A stretch of 35,686 nucleotides of DNA, taken from assembly GCA_937898715.1 (NCBI GenBank), contig CALEKA010000017.1, positions 1 through 35,686 of the forward strand. Reading direction: 5' to 3'. Source of the DNA: an uncultured Prevotella sp. (lineage in GTDB: Bacteria; Bacteroidota; Bacteroidia; Bacteroidales; Bacteroidaceae). Below, in pieces: positions 24,119 through 31,740 of the stretch. The notes under the pieces were generated by a model that saw only the letters and a program-made list of their open reading frames with translations, had not been told where the DNA came from and ran no database searches. Every line of letters begins with the position of its first letter. Positions within the stretch are counted from its first letter, which is position 1. The translations under genes and the position numbers were made by a program.

Positions 24119-24937
24119 ATGAAGTCTAAGAAAGTATTGTTTATTACTCAGGAGATGACTCCTTATGTGCCCGAGAGTACAATAGCTCTTGATGGCCGCC
24201 AGTTGCCGCAGGCGTTGCAAGAAAGAGGATGCGAAATCCGTACGTTCATGCCTAAGTGGGGCATAATTAATGAGCGTCGTAATCAATTGCATGAGGTGAT
24301 TCGTCTGTCAGGTATGAACATTATCATTGATGACACAGATCATCCTCTGATTATTAAGGTAGCTTCTATTCAAGCTGCTCGCATGCAGGTGTACTTCATT
24401 GACAATGACGATTATTTCCACAAGCGTGCCATGTTTGAGGATGAAAATAAGCAAGAATACGACGATAATATCGAACGAGCAATTTTCTATGCGCGCGGTG
24501 TGCTTGAAACGGTTAAGAAGCTTCGTTGGTGTCCTGATTTGATTTGTTGCCAAGGTTGGATGTCGGCTATCGTTCCTTTCTATATTAAGACAGCTTATCG
24601 TGAAGATCCTCCCTTTGCTGAAGCTAAAGTAATAAGTTCAATTTATGATCAAATGCCTGATGCTACGAAGTTGCAACGCTTTGTAGAATGTCTTGATTTC
24701 CGTAACGCTAATGCAGAGGCCTTGAAGCAGGCTGGAGTTGATCTGACAAAGGCTGATAGCTTAGGACGTTTGGCTGTAGCATTCAGTGACGGTGTGATTG
24801 AGGCAGAAGGTGGTAAGCAGAATGAGTTGCTTGAGTACGCAAAGCAGCTCAATGTGCCTGTGCTTAATGCTCCAGCAGAAGAGGCTAAGGCCGATGCTTA
24901 CAATGCATTCTTTGATCAAGTGCTTGGCGGCGAATAA
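24119..24937 (+). CDS. Short glycogen/starch-synthase-like (GT5 N-terminal) protein
   Basis: At 272 residues it covers only the N-terminal Rossmann half of a GT5 synthase. The resemblance is in KKVLFITQEMTPY, LPQALQERGCEIRTFMPKWG, YDDNIERAIFYARGVLE and CPDLICCQGWMSAIVPFYIK. The ADP-glucose-binding KTGGL loop is replaced by PESTIA, and the C-terminal half with the KEx7E region is absent. The C-terminal 40 residues (NELLEYAKQLNVPVL) are unlike GT5. Bacteroides genomes contain similar short proteins, so this looks like a true size and not a truncation. It may have no transferase activity; a regulatory or carbohydrate-binding role is possible. A terminator follows at 24994-25046. Confidence 0.7.
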   Translation: MKSKKVLFITQEMTPYVPESTIALDGRQLPQALQERGCEIRTFMPKWGIINERRNQLHEVIRLSGMNIIIDDTDHPLIIKVASIQAARMQVYFIDNDDYFHKRAMFEDENKQEYDDNIERAIFYARGVLETVKKLRWCPDLICCQGWMSAIVPFYIKTAYREDPPFAEAKVISSIYDQMPDATKLQRFVECLDFRNANAEALKQAGVDLTKADSLGRLAVAFSDGVIEAEGGKQNELLEYAKQLNVPVLNAPAEEAKADAYNAFFDQVLGGE

Positions 24938-24993
24938 TGATTCAGTGCTCAAGAACTGATTTGTAATAAGTAATTTATAATCTCCACCCAATA

Positions 24994-25046
24994 AAAGTCC
25001 ATGTAAGTTCAGTCAACAAGATTGTTTCCTGAAAAGCATGGACTTT
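24994..25046 (+). terminator. Terminator after the GT5-like gene
   Basis: AAAGTCCATG (24994-25003) pairs perfectly with CATGGACTTT (25037-25046), followed by ATCTTTTGTTTCC, a T-rich tail. The loop is long (33 bases). Confidence 0.65.
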
Positions 25047-25106
25047 ATCTTTTGTTTCCTCCCCTCCGAAGAGAAAAGAGAAACATAGAATTCACATATC
25101 ATCCTT

Positions 25107-26630
25107 ATGAAAAGAATATTTCATTCAGCGTTATGGTTGTGCGCTTTAGCTTTTGTGGCGTGTGATGACTCTACTTCTAAGATTGGCTATGATGTAATGC
25201 CCAAAAGTGATGGGATGACGGCTCTTGATGCAGAGTACAACGTTGAAAGCCGCACAATAAAGGCGGACTCTGTATATGCGGGCACTAATACATGCTATTT
25301 AGGTAGCATCAAAGATCCAGAAATGAACATCCGCACCACGTCTGGATTTTTGGCTCAGTTTAATACACCATCTACTGTGCCCTTCCCAAAGCAAGAGAAA
25401 ATTGTAAAAGATAATGATGGCCATATCACAGCTGATTCTTGTGACATCCGAATTTATTTGGACAGTTTTTATGGCGATTCTCTGACTACCATGAAGCTTC
25501 GCGTACAGGAGTTGAGCAAAGAGCATGTCTTAGAGGAAGACTCTGCTTATTACACCAATATTGATGTAGATAAGTATATTAATAAGAATGGTGTAGATAA
25601 ATCTTTAACTTATACGGTAAAGGACTTGACTCGCCCAGACAATGAGACCACGGGCAAAAGCTATTATCGCCAAATCATTGTGCGTTTGCCTAAGGAATAT
25701 GGTACGAAAATAATGGATGCATATTATAGCCATCCCGAATACTTCGACAAGACTTATTCCTTTATTAGAAAAGTATGTCCTGGATTTAGCTTTAAGAGTG
25801 CTGGAGGTACAGGCGTAATGGTCAAAACTGCAATGATGGCCATGAACGTGTATTTTCGTTATCATTCGAAGACCGCAGAAGGAAACGATACCATCATGGA
25901 TGGTATGCAGAGTTTTGGTGGTACTGAGGAAGTGCTTCAGACCACTCATATTGACAATACACTTCCTGGAAGCCTCAGTGAAGCTGATTTGGCAGAAAAG
26001 CCTTGCACATACATTAAGTCGCCTGCTGCTTTCTATACGGAGTTGACGCTTCCTATCAATGATCTGGAAAATGGCAAACAAGCAGATGGCTCTCTAAACA
26101 TTGGTGAACATTACAATGATAGTATCAATTTAGCAAAGATTGTGATTCGTCATAAAGAGAATAGTAGTACGGGAACAGTAGCTTCAACAATGCCAACTCC
26201 TACTTATCTTCTCATGGTGAGAAAGTCGGATATGAATTCATTCTTTGTCAAAGGGAGCCTTCCTGATAGTAAACTCACTTACTTAAGTAGTGCTTCAAGT
26301 ATAGGAAGCAATTACTACTCTTATTCCAATATAGCCCCTCTGATTTCTCGTCTTAGAGCAGAGCGTAATAAGGGTGCTTTTGCTGATGGAACAGATCCCA
26401 AGAAAGTATCTCCTAAAGAGCGCAAGGAAAGATTTGAGGCATGGGAAAGAGAACATCCTGAATGGAATAAGGTAGTCCTTGCTCCTGTAGATGTAGTTTA
26501 TACAAAATCCTCTACATCAACAGTCTTGCAGAGTGTTAGCACACTTTTAGGATTGTCTACCGTGCAGCTTGAGGGCGGAAAGGATTCACCTCTCCAATTG
26601 CAAGTGGTGTATAGTCGCTTCAGTAAGTAA
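25107..26630 (+). CDS. DUF4270 lipoprotein
   Basis: A 507-residue lipoprotein (lipobox FVAC at Cys19, followed by DDSTSKIGYDVMP) of the DUF4270 family found in Bacteroidetes. The signature opening is the IGYDVMPKSD region and the DSVYAGTNTCYLGSIKDP phrase. It is expected at the outer membrane, with the mature part largely beta-structured. The role is not known. It sits after the GT5-like gene, separated by a terminator, and before the nucleotidyltransferase; the same neighbours are seen in other Bacteroidales as far as I recall. Nothing odd in composition. Confidence 0.85.
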   Translation: MKRIFHSALWLCALAFVACDDSTSKIGYDVMPKSDGMTALDAEYNVESRTIKADSVYAGTNTCYLGSIKDPEMNIRTTSGFLAQFNTPSTVPFPKQEKIVKDNDGHITADSCDIRIYLDSFYGDSLTTMKLRVQELSKEHVLEEDSAYYTNIDVDKYINKNGVDKSLTYTVKDLTRPDNETTGKSYYRQIIVRLPKEYGTKIMDAYYSHPEYFDKTYSFIRKVCPGFSFKSAGGTGVMVKTAMMAMNVYFRYHSKTAEGNDTIMDGMQSFGGTEEVLQTTHIDNTLPGSLSEADLAEKPCTYIKSPAAFYTELTLPINDLENGKQADGSLNIGEHYNDSINLAKIVIRHKENSSTGTVASTMPTPTYLLMVRKSDMNSFFVKGSLPDSKLTYLSSASSIGSNYYSYSNIAPLISRLRAERNKGAFADGTDPKKVSPKERKERFEAWEREHPEWNKVVLAPVDVVYTKSSTSTVLQSVSTLLGLSTVQLEGGKDSPLQLQVVYSRFSK

Positions 26631-26671
26631 ACAATTTTTCGTTTGATTAGAAAGTAGTTTTAATAATGAGT

Positions 26672-26731
26672 GCCCCATCTTGGTGAGCAGGTCTTCTCTT
26701 AATTTAGAAAGATGTGTCACGAAGATGGGGC
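26672..26731 (+). terminator. Hairpin between the DUF4270 gene and the nucleotidyltransferase
   Basis: GCCCCATCTTGGTGA (26672-26686) pairs with TCACGAAGATGGGGC (26717-26731), 15 steps with one mismatch. It has no T run after it, so it may be a terminator or a leader structure. The longer frame start at 26712 would be inside the right arm, which supports ATG 26760 as the true start. Confidence 0.55.
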
Positions 26732-26759
26732 GCTTGCAGAAACACAATTATATAAGATA

Positions 26760-27494
26760 ATGAAAGTAATGCTTTTCGCAGCGGGGCTGGGCACACGCCT
26801 TCGTCCGCTTACAGATACGATGCCTAAGGCTATGGTCCCTGTTGATGGTCGTCCATTGATTGACATTGTAATGAACAATCTGATACGACAAGGTGCAACA
26901 GAAATTGTTGTCAACGTACATCACTTTGCCCAACAGATTATAGATTTTATAGTGTCCCATAGTTGGTCTGTTCCAGTCAAGATATCTGATGAAAGCGAAC
27001 AACTGCTCAATACGGGAGGAGGCTTGTTGCATGCATCATCCATGTTTTCAGATGATGGGCTACCCATCTTGATTCATAATGTCGACATTCTAAGCAATGC
27101 TCCTCTGCAAACATTTTATCGTGAAAACCTTCAAGCAGATGCCACCTTGATGGTGAGCCAACGAGACACGCAGCGTTACCTTCTCTTTGATGATGATATG
27201 CGTTTACGTGGTTGGACAAACATTGCGACGGGTGAAGTAAAAAGTCCTTTTAAGGACATTCACGTGGAAGAACTTCAACGTTATGCATTCTCAGGCATTC
27301 ATATGTTCTCACCCCGTTTGTTCTCTCTTATGAGTGGTTATCCTTCAGCATTCCCTATTATGGACTTTTATCTACAAAATTGTGCAAAAGCGAATATTCG
27401 TGGATTTGTTCAAAGTGATCTCAAGTTGCTTGATGTGGGTAAACTTAATACATTGCATGAAGCCGATGCTTATGTAAAGGAGTTAGGACTTTAG
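26760..27494 (+). CDS. Sugar-1-phosphate nucleotidyltransferase (MurU/RfbA-like)
   Basis: A 244-residue cytoplasmic enzyme from the ATG at 26760, the start being set by the family N-terminus MKVMLFAAGLGTRL. The nucleotide-binding signature GLGTRLRPLTDTMPKAMVPV and the metal-binding NVDI (in ILIHNVDILSN) are present. Typical action is nucleoside triphosphate plus sugar 1-phosphate to NDP-sugar plus pyrophosphate. By size and lack of a C-terminal left-handed helix it resembles MurU or HddC-type enzymes; the sugar cannot be told. It precedes the GH27 gene by 47 bases and may share its transcript. Confidence 0.87.
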   Translation: MKVMLFAAGLGTRLRPLTDTMPKAMVPVDGRPLIDIVMNNLIRQGATEIVVNVHHFAQQIIDFIVSHSWSVPVKISDESEQLLNTGGGLLHASSMFSDDGLPILIHNVDILSNAPLQTFYRENLQADATLMVSQRDTQRYLLFDDDMRLRGWTNIATGEVKSPFKDIHVEELQRYAFSGIHMFSPRLFSLMSGYPSAFPIMDFYLQNCAKANIRGFVQSDLKLLDVGKLNTLHEADAYVKELGL

Positions 27495-27541
27495 TTAGAT
27501 TTGTATGAATCCATTCTCGTAATTCAACAAAAGTATCATTT

Positions 27542-29038
27542 ATGAAACTATTATCTGCTATTGGTGCGTTGCTTTTAGCTGCTCTTCCTGTGACAGCAGC
27601 ATCGCGCTCCAATATTGTTACCGACTCCACAGCTTTAGCTTGTGCAAAGGCAGTATTTTCACTTCCTAGTGTGCGTTTTATGCACAAAGTGCGTGCTAAA
27701 AATCCTCATGCCCAAATTTCTGTGCTCAATCTGCCCAAGGGACTAAAATGGAATTCTAAGAGACAGATTGTAGAGGGAAGAGTGAGCAAAGAAGGTAACT
27801 ATACTTACCAAGTGAAAGTCAAGGAAGATGTTAAGCAGCATACTGAAGACGTTTACTTCACCGTATCCAAAGATCTTCAAATGCCGCGTCCTTTTATGGG
27901 CTGGATATCATGGAATGCAGTTCAGAGTGAGGTGTCAGAGCCCATTGTAAAGCAAGTTGTGGATCTCTTCCACGAAAAGGGGTTGTATGATTGTGGCTGG
28001 AACTATGTGGCATTGGATGATTGGTGGCATGCCGCAAGTCGTGCCTCTAACGGACTTCCTCAGCCCGATGCGAAGCGTTTCCCTAATGGTATAGCCGCGG
28101 TATCAAAGTATGTTCATGATCATGGTATGAAGTTTGGAATCTACAGCGATGCTGCCGAGACTACGTGTGCGGGTGCTTTTGGTTCTTATGGTTATGAACA
28201 AATAGATGCAGATCAGTACGCTCGTTGGGGAGTAGACCTCTTAAAGTACGACTATTGTAATGCACCTGTTGAGAAAGACAGTGCTTTTGTACGTTACAAG
28301 GCTATGGGTGATGCCTTGCGCAAGGCGGGTAATGGCACTCGACTCTATGCTTGTGAATGGGGCGATCGTCAGCCATGGACATGGGCTGCAGAGGCTGGTT
28401 CCAATTGTTGGCGCGTATCGGCCGATGTGCGAGATTGTTGGAATGGCGCTTCTGGTGGAGAGGGCGTGCTTCAAAGCATTCGTGATATGAAAAGTCTGTC
28501 GGCTTATACTGGTGTTAACCGATTCAATGATGCAGATATGCTTTGTACGGCATTGCATGGCACGGGTAAATCGTCAAATGATCTGTGTGGGACAGGTCCC
28601 GGAATGACGATGGATGAATATACCACCCAGTTTGCGCTTTGGTGTATGTGGTCTTCGCCGATGGCTTTATCATTCGATCCTCGAAGCCAACATATTACTG
28701 AAGAAGATTATGCTTTGATGCGCAACAAAGAGTTGATCGCTATCAATCAAGACCCGATGGGACAGCAAGCCGACTTGATCTCAGAGAAAGATAGCCTGTT
28801 GGTTTGGGCAAAAGACTTAGAGAATGGTGATGTAGCACTTTCGGCTACTAATCTGAATGACTCTGAACAGTATGTCACATTCTCGTTCAAGCAGATTCCT
28901 CATATGGAGGCGTTGAAGCGGTTCCATGTGAGAGATGCTATTAATCAAATTGACTTCCCCGTGGAAAAAGGTGCGGATGGTTTTACGGTGAGCGTAAGGT
29001 CTCACGCAACGGTGGTGTTCCGCTTAATAAAGGAATGA
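27542..29038 (+). CDS. Secreted GH27 alpha-galactosidase
   Basis: A 498-residue glycoside hydrolase with a signal peptide (residues 1-20, cut near VTAA-S), so periplasmic or surface. Residues about 40-108 form an Ig-like N-terminal domain (NLPKGLKWNSKRQIVEGRV in part), common in Bacteroides enzymes. The GH27 barrel starts at MGWISWNAV. The nucleophile is Asp237 in LLKYDYCN, and the acid/base is Asp332 in RFNDADML (canonical WNDPDML, so W to F and P to A). The SWSSPMAL-like CMWSSPMAL and NQDPMGQQ blocks are conserved. It likely removes alpha-1,6- or alpha-1,3-galactose from plant or host glycans; alpha-N-acetylgalactosaminidase or arabinopyranosidase activity is possible. Confidence 0.92.
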   Translation: MKLLSAIGALLLAALPVTAASRSNIVTDSTALACAKAVFSLPSVRFMHKVRAKNPHAQISVLNLPKGLKWNSKRQIVEGRVSKEGNYTYQVKVKEDVKQHTEDVYFTVSKDLQMPRPFMGWISWNAVQSEVSEPIVKQVVDLFHEKGLYDCGWNYVALDDWWHAASRASNGLPQPDAKRFPNGIAAVSKYVHDHGMKFGIYSDAAETTCAGAFGSYGYEQIDADQYARWGVDLLKYDYCNAPVEKDSAFVRYKAMGDALRKAGNGTRLYACEWGDRQPWTWAAEAGSNCWRVSADVRDCWNGASGGEGVLQSIRDMKSLSAYTGVNRFNDADMLCTALHGTGKSSNDLCGTGPGMTMDEYTTQFALWCMWSSPMALSFDPRSQHITEEDYALMRNKELIAINQDPMGQQADLISEKDSLLVWAKDLENGDVALSATNLNDSEQYVTFSFKQIPHMEALKRFHVRDAINQIDFPVEKGADGFTVSVRSHATVVFRLIKE

Positions 29039-29081
29039 AGGTAAATGAGATGAATCGCATTCACCTATTATGTTAAGAAAT

Positions 29082-29126
29082 AGACTGAGAAACGAAGCAT
29101 ATACAAGTGCAAGCGTTCCTCAGTCT
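29082..29126 (+). terminator. Terminator after the GH27 gene
   Basis: AGACTGAGAAACG (29082-29094) pairs with CGTTCCTCAGTCT (29114-29126), one mismatch, followed by TTTTAATG. It ends just before the stop codon (29134) of the convergent small gene, so it may serve both strands. Confidence 0.75.
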
Positions 29127-29133
29127 TTTAATG

Positions 29134-29313
29134 TTAATAGGGGATAGCGTCTCCGTAATGATAGGTTGTGTCTCTCCATTCCACAAAGGGCAATTCTTCG
29201 TTCAAAGGGAAGTGATCAGTAGGCATTCCTTGACTGTCAAAGCAGACTACTTCTCGACGAAGTTCTTCGCCAGTGGGAAGTACTACGCATGAAAAAGCTA
29301 TTTTACGTTGCAT
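29134..29313 (-). CDS. 59-residue small protein (too short for most gene callers)
   Basis: On the minus strand the ATG at 29313 opens a frame to TAA 29136-29134. The peptide begins MQRKIAFSCVVLPTGEELRR, continues EVVCFDSQGMPTDHFPLNEE, and ends LPFVEWRDTTYHYGDAIPY. The amphipathic strand pattern, the PL..ELP..EW phrase and the ordered hydrophobic/charged spacing look protein-like rather than random; I believe similar small proteins follow related operons in other Bacteroidales, but this is from memory. It lies after the DUF4296 gene, separated by a hairpin (29340-29364), and converges with GH27. No good promoter box was found, so read-through from the lspA operon is likely. Function unknown. 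Confidence 0.7.
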   Translation of the reverse strand: MQRKIAFSCVVLPTGEELRREVVCFDSQGMPTDHFPLNEELPFVEWRDTTYHYGDAIPY

Positions 29314-29339
29314 AAAGAGAATTGTAATAGAGAAAGAAA

Positions 29340-29364
29340 GAGCCCCTTTTAGGAAAAGGGGCTC
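29340..29364 (-). terminator. Terminator after the DUF4296 gene
   Basis: GAGCCCCTTTT (29340-29350) and AAAAGGGGCTC (29354-29364) form a perfect 11-base stem with a 3-base loop. On the minus strand it is 20 bases after the DUF4296 stop, followed by a pyrimidine-rich tail (CTTTCTTTCTC). It would partly insulate the small gene at 29134-29313. Confidence 0.8.
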
Positions 29365-29384
29365 AACTTTATCAGATAGGAAGT

Positions 29385-30275
29385 TTATACGAAGTGTGGT
29401 TTCTTTTCGTTGTCTTGTTCCTGTTTCATCAAGCTATCCCGAATGATTCGATGACGATTGATAGGCATCTTGATCACAGTATCATTGTCCAATGATTGGC
29501 CAGGTGGGGAGAGAGGAAGATCGTGCATCCTTACGCGATAAAGTCTAATATTGCTTATAAATAGGATCCTTGATCGTTCTGCCCAAGGGCTACATTGATA
29601 GATAAAGCAGTCAATGCTTTTGACGGGAAGGTTACCTAAGCGGATGCTAAACGTTTGTTGTCCGCTTGATAGGACAGACTGTCTGAACACAGCAATAGAG
29701 TCGTTCGCATAGTGAATGGTGGCACAAGCAATTGCTCTGCGCTCGCCGTCATGATAAAACCAATCCGCATTGAAAGTCCACTGTAGCATATCGTTGGCAT
29801 GGATGGTTGTATCAGCGGGCAGCGAGTAGCTGAAATAGTTGACGCTTTGTGAATTAAAGAGAATGTAGGAAGGACCTTTCCATACGTTGATGGTATCATT
29901 GCTTGTCCCATTCATTCCAGCGGGCAATGGTGTCGTTTCACCATTGGATCCTCCTCCTAAGCGATCTGCCAAATGGTCATAAATCGTCTTTAGCTGGGAG
30001 GTATGACGTTCATACCATTGCATGGACAAGTCAAAACCTTGCTGATTGGTCCCATACTTCTGAAAGACAGCCTCTGCGTACAAGCGAGTGTAGAAGTCTA
30101 CACTGTCAGGCGGCATCTGTTGAGCCAATGCTTGAGATACATGATAGTCATAGAGCAGATTCTCCATATCCTTTTCGCCGAGAACGCCTTGAGGCAAGGA
30201 ATCCTTACACGAGAAGCATGTGAAAATTGCTATGAGCATCATGCTTAGGAATACGATGTGGGTACGCTTGTACAT
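29385..30275 (-). CDS. DUF4296 lipoprotein
   Basis: A 296-residue lipoprotein (lipobox CFSC, Cys23) with the DUF4296 domain near its start (LGEKDMENLLYDYHVSQALA, then YAEAVFQKYG and ERHTSQLKTIYDHLADRL). The remainder (about 125-280) is beta-rich and not recognised. It follows lspA by 10 bases, so it is cotranscribed; LspA itself processes such lipoproteins. Found only in Bacteroidetes as far as I know. Role unknown. Confidence 0.85.
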   Translation of the reverse strand: MYKRTHIVFLSMMLIAIFTCFSCKDSLPQGVLGEKDMENLLYDYHVSQALAQQMPPDSVDFYTRLYAEAVFQKYGTNQQGFDLSMQWYERHTSQLKTIYDHLADRLGGGSNGETTPLPAGMNGTSNDTINVWKGPSYILFNSQSVNYFSYSLPADTTIHANDMLQWTFNADWFYHDGERRAIACATIHYANDSIAVFRQSVLSSGQQTFSIRLGNLPVKSIDCFIYQCSPWAERSRILFISNIRLYRVRMHDLPLSPPGQSLDNDTVIKMPINRHRIIRDSLMKQEQDNEKKPHFV

Positions 30276-30285
30276 CTTCTTACGA

Positions 30286-30912
30286 CTAATCTTTTTTGTT
30301 GGTATTCTCTGTTTTCTTAAATAACCCCATGTGGGATACGTACTTATAGTAGAAAAGTGCTAAGGCAACAGCTCCACAGCTGATAGAAGCATCTGCAAAG
30401 TTGAAGATAGCTCCGAAGAACGTGCCACCTCCGAGTACGGGTATCCAATCGGGCCATGTGAACAGTGGAAAGTAGAACATATCGACTACCTTGCCTGAAA
30501 GGAAACTTCCATAGCCTTGTCCGAACGAAACGAGATGGGCCACGTCGAAAGGAGTGCTTTCGGTGAATATCAGTCCGTAAAACATATTATCGATAATATT
30601 ACCAGAAGCCCCCGCTATAATCATGGCAACACAGGCAACCAATCCGTATGGAGCCTTTCGACGAATAAGGTGTGAGAGAATGACGCAAAAGAATGCGATG
30701 GCTACTACACGGAATAGGGCTAAGAACATAGTTCCTACGAAGCTCATGCCGAAGGCCATGCCTCTGTTTTCGGTAAAGAATATGTGGAACCAGTTTCGTG
30801 CAACGATGAAGTCTTCATGTAGGAAGAATGAAGTCTTTATTTCGAATTTGATAATCTGATCAATGATGATGATGCCTAAGATAATCAGTGTAGCAACTAT
30901 GGAGCGACGCAT
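30286..30912 (-). CDS. lspA: Lipoprotein signal peptidase (signal peptidase II)
   Basis: Cleaves signal peptides of lipid-modified prolipoproteins in the inner membrane, and so matures the lipoproteins found in this window. It has four membrane segments. The catalytic Asp pair is in ASGNIIDNMFYG and in IFNFADASISCG; the ENRGMAFGM segment is also conserved. At 208 residues it is longer than the E. coli enzyme (164), due to an extra loop (about 122-160) common in Bacteroidetes. It is followed after 10 bases by the DUF4296 gene. Confidence 0.96.
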   Translation of the reverse strand: MRRSIVATLIILGIIIIDQIIKFEIKTSFFLHEDFIVARNWFHIFFTENRGMAFGMSFVGTMFLALFRVVAIAFFCVILSHLIRRKAPYGLVACVAMIIAGASGNIIDNMFYGLIFTESTPFDVAHLVSFGQGYGSFLSGKVVDMFYFPLFTWPDWIPVLGGGTFFGAIFNFADASISCGAVALALFYYKYVSHMGLFKKTENTNKKD

Positions 30913-30962
30913 ATGTCAGTTTATTGGTATGAAAATGCGAACATACATAGAGTGTGTTTACG

Positions 30963-31119
30963 CGTTGGCGGAATTTGTAAATGGGTTGACAAGTTGACAA
31001 GTTAACAAGTAAGTTTGTCGAGTACAATCGTTCTCGTTTTTAACGAAACAAGTAGTCTAAGGCATTTTACTTGTTAACTTGTCAACCTGTTAACCCGTTA
31101 ACCCAGAATTCCGCCAACG
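30963..31119. repeat. Inverted-repeat element, about 157 bp (MITE-like)
   Basis: The ends CGTTGGCGGAATT (30963-30975) and AATTCCGCCAACG (31107-31119) are perfect inverted repeats. Inside, GTTGACAAGTTAACAAGTAA (30993-31012) is matched exactly in reverse by 31067-31086. The left arm has an 8-base beat (GTTGACAA, GTTGACAA, GTTAACAA). The middle holds GTCGAGTACAATCGTTCTCG. A partial copy lies at 35508-35600 and a right-arm relic at 6740-6776. There is no coding capacity. The 30913-31207 gap holds this and no gene. Confidence 0.85.
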
Positions 31120-31207
31120 GGTAGAGTGTTTATACAGTGCTTCCTTATGGAGGAGAGAGCATAGTGAAAGGAAAGCACTCTTCTTGATGTATGTTCGCAC
31201 GTGGGGA

Positions 31208-31594
31208 TTAATCTTTTCTATTTTTCATCTGCTTGGCTTCGATGCTCAGTGTAGCATGAGGCACAGCGCGTAGACGTTCTTTGGGGATAAGCTTGCCCGT
31301 AACGCGACAGATGCCATACGTCTTGTTTTCTATACGTACCAATGCAGCTTGCAGAGATTGTATGAACTTTTGTTGTCGGGCAGCCATGGTGGTGATCTCT
31401 TCCTTGGTTTGGGTCATAGAGCCCTCTTCAAGTACTTTGTAAGTTGGCATGGTGTCGTCGATATCGTTGCCACCCTTATTACTAAGTGTGTCCATCATTT
31501 GCTGATAGTCACGTTTTGCCAATTCTAACTTTTTTAGGATAAGTTGCTTGAATTCCTCAAGTTCCTCGTCGGTGTATCGTTTTTTCTCAGTCAT
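31208..31594 (-). CDS. DksA/TraR-family regulator with a degenerate zinc finger
   Basis: A 128-residue protein with an N-terminal coiled coil (about 5-90) with an acidic tip (NDIDDTM, 43-49), and a C-terminal finger-like fold ending KTYGICRVTGKLIPKERLRA. DksA relatives bind the RNA polymerase secondary channel and alter initiation, often with ppGpp. Of the four zinc Cys only Cys96 remains; the others are Thr99, Ser117 and Ala120, so zinc is probably not bound. The same change is likely common in Bacteroidales. It lies between ileS and lspA on the same strand. Confidence 0.9.
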   Translation of the reverse strand: MTEKKRYTDEELEEFKQLILKKLELAKRDYQQMMDTLSNKGGNDIDDTMPTYKVLEEGSMTQTKEEITTMAARQQKFIQSLQAALVRIENKTYGICRVTGKLIPKERLRAVPHATLSIEAKQMKNRKD

Positions 31595-31647
31595 GGTTAT
31601 TAGGAATTTATTGATTAAGTAAATTGTTTCCTTTCAGAAATAAAAGT

Positions 31648-31730
31648 GCAAATATGCAAATGCTCGTATGTAGGGTGGGGAGGAATAAGTATTCTCATCA
31701 TCTTTCATACAGAAGCATTTGCACATTTGC
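31648..31730 (-). other. Large inverted repeat between ileS and the DksA-like gene
   Basis: GCAAATATGCAAATGCT (31648-31664) pairs with AGCATTTGCACATTTGC (31714-31730), 17 steps with one mismatch, loop of 49. It begins 10 bases after the ileS stop on the minus strand. It could stop or slow transcription, or be a processing site; there is no T run, so a classic terminator is not supported. Confidence 0.6.
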
Positions 31731-31740
31731 TTATAGACGT

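Noticed and set aside
29107..29292. 61-residue plus-strand frame after GH27
   Set aside because: It starts in the GH27 terminator and is opposite the better minus-strand 59-residue gene.
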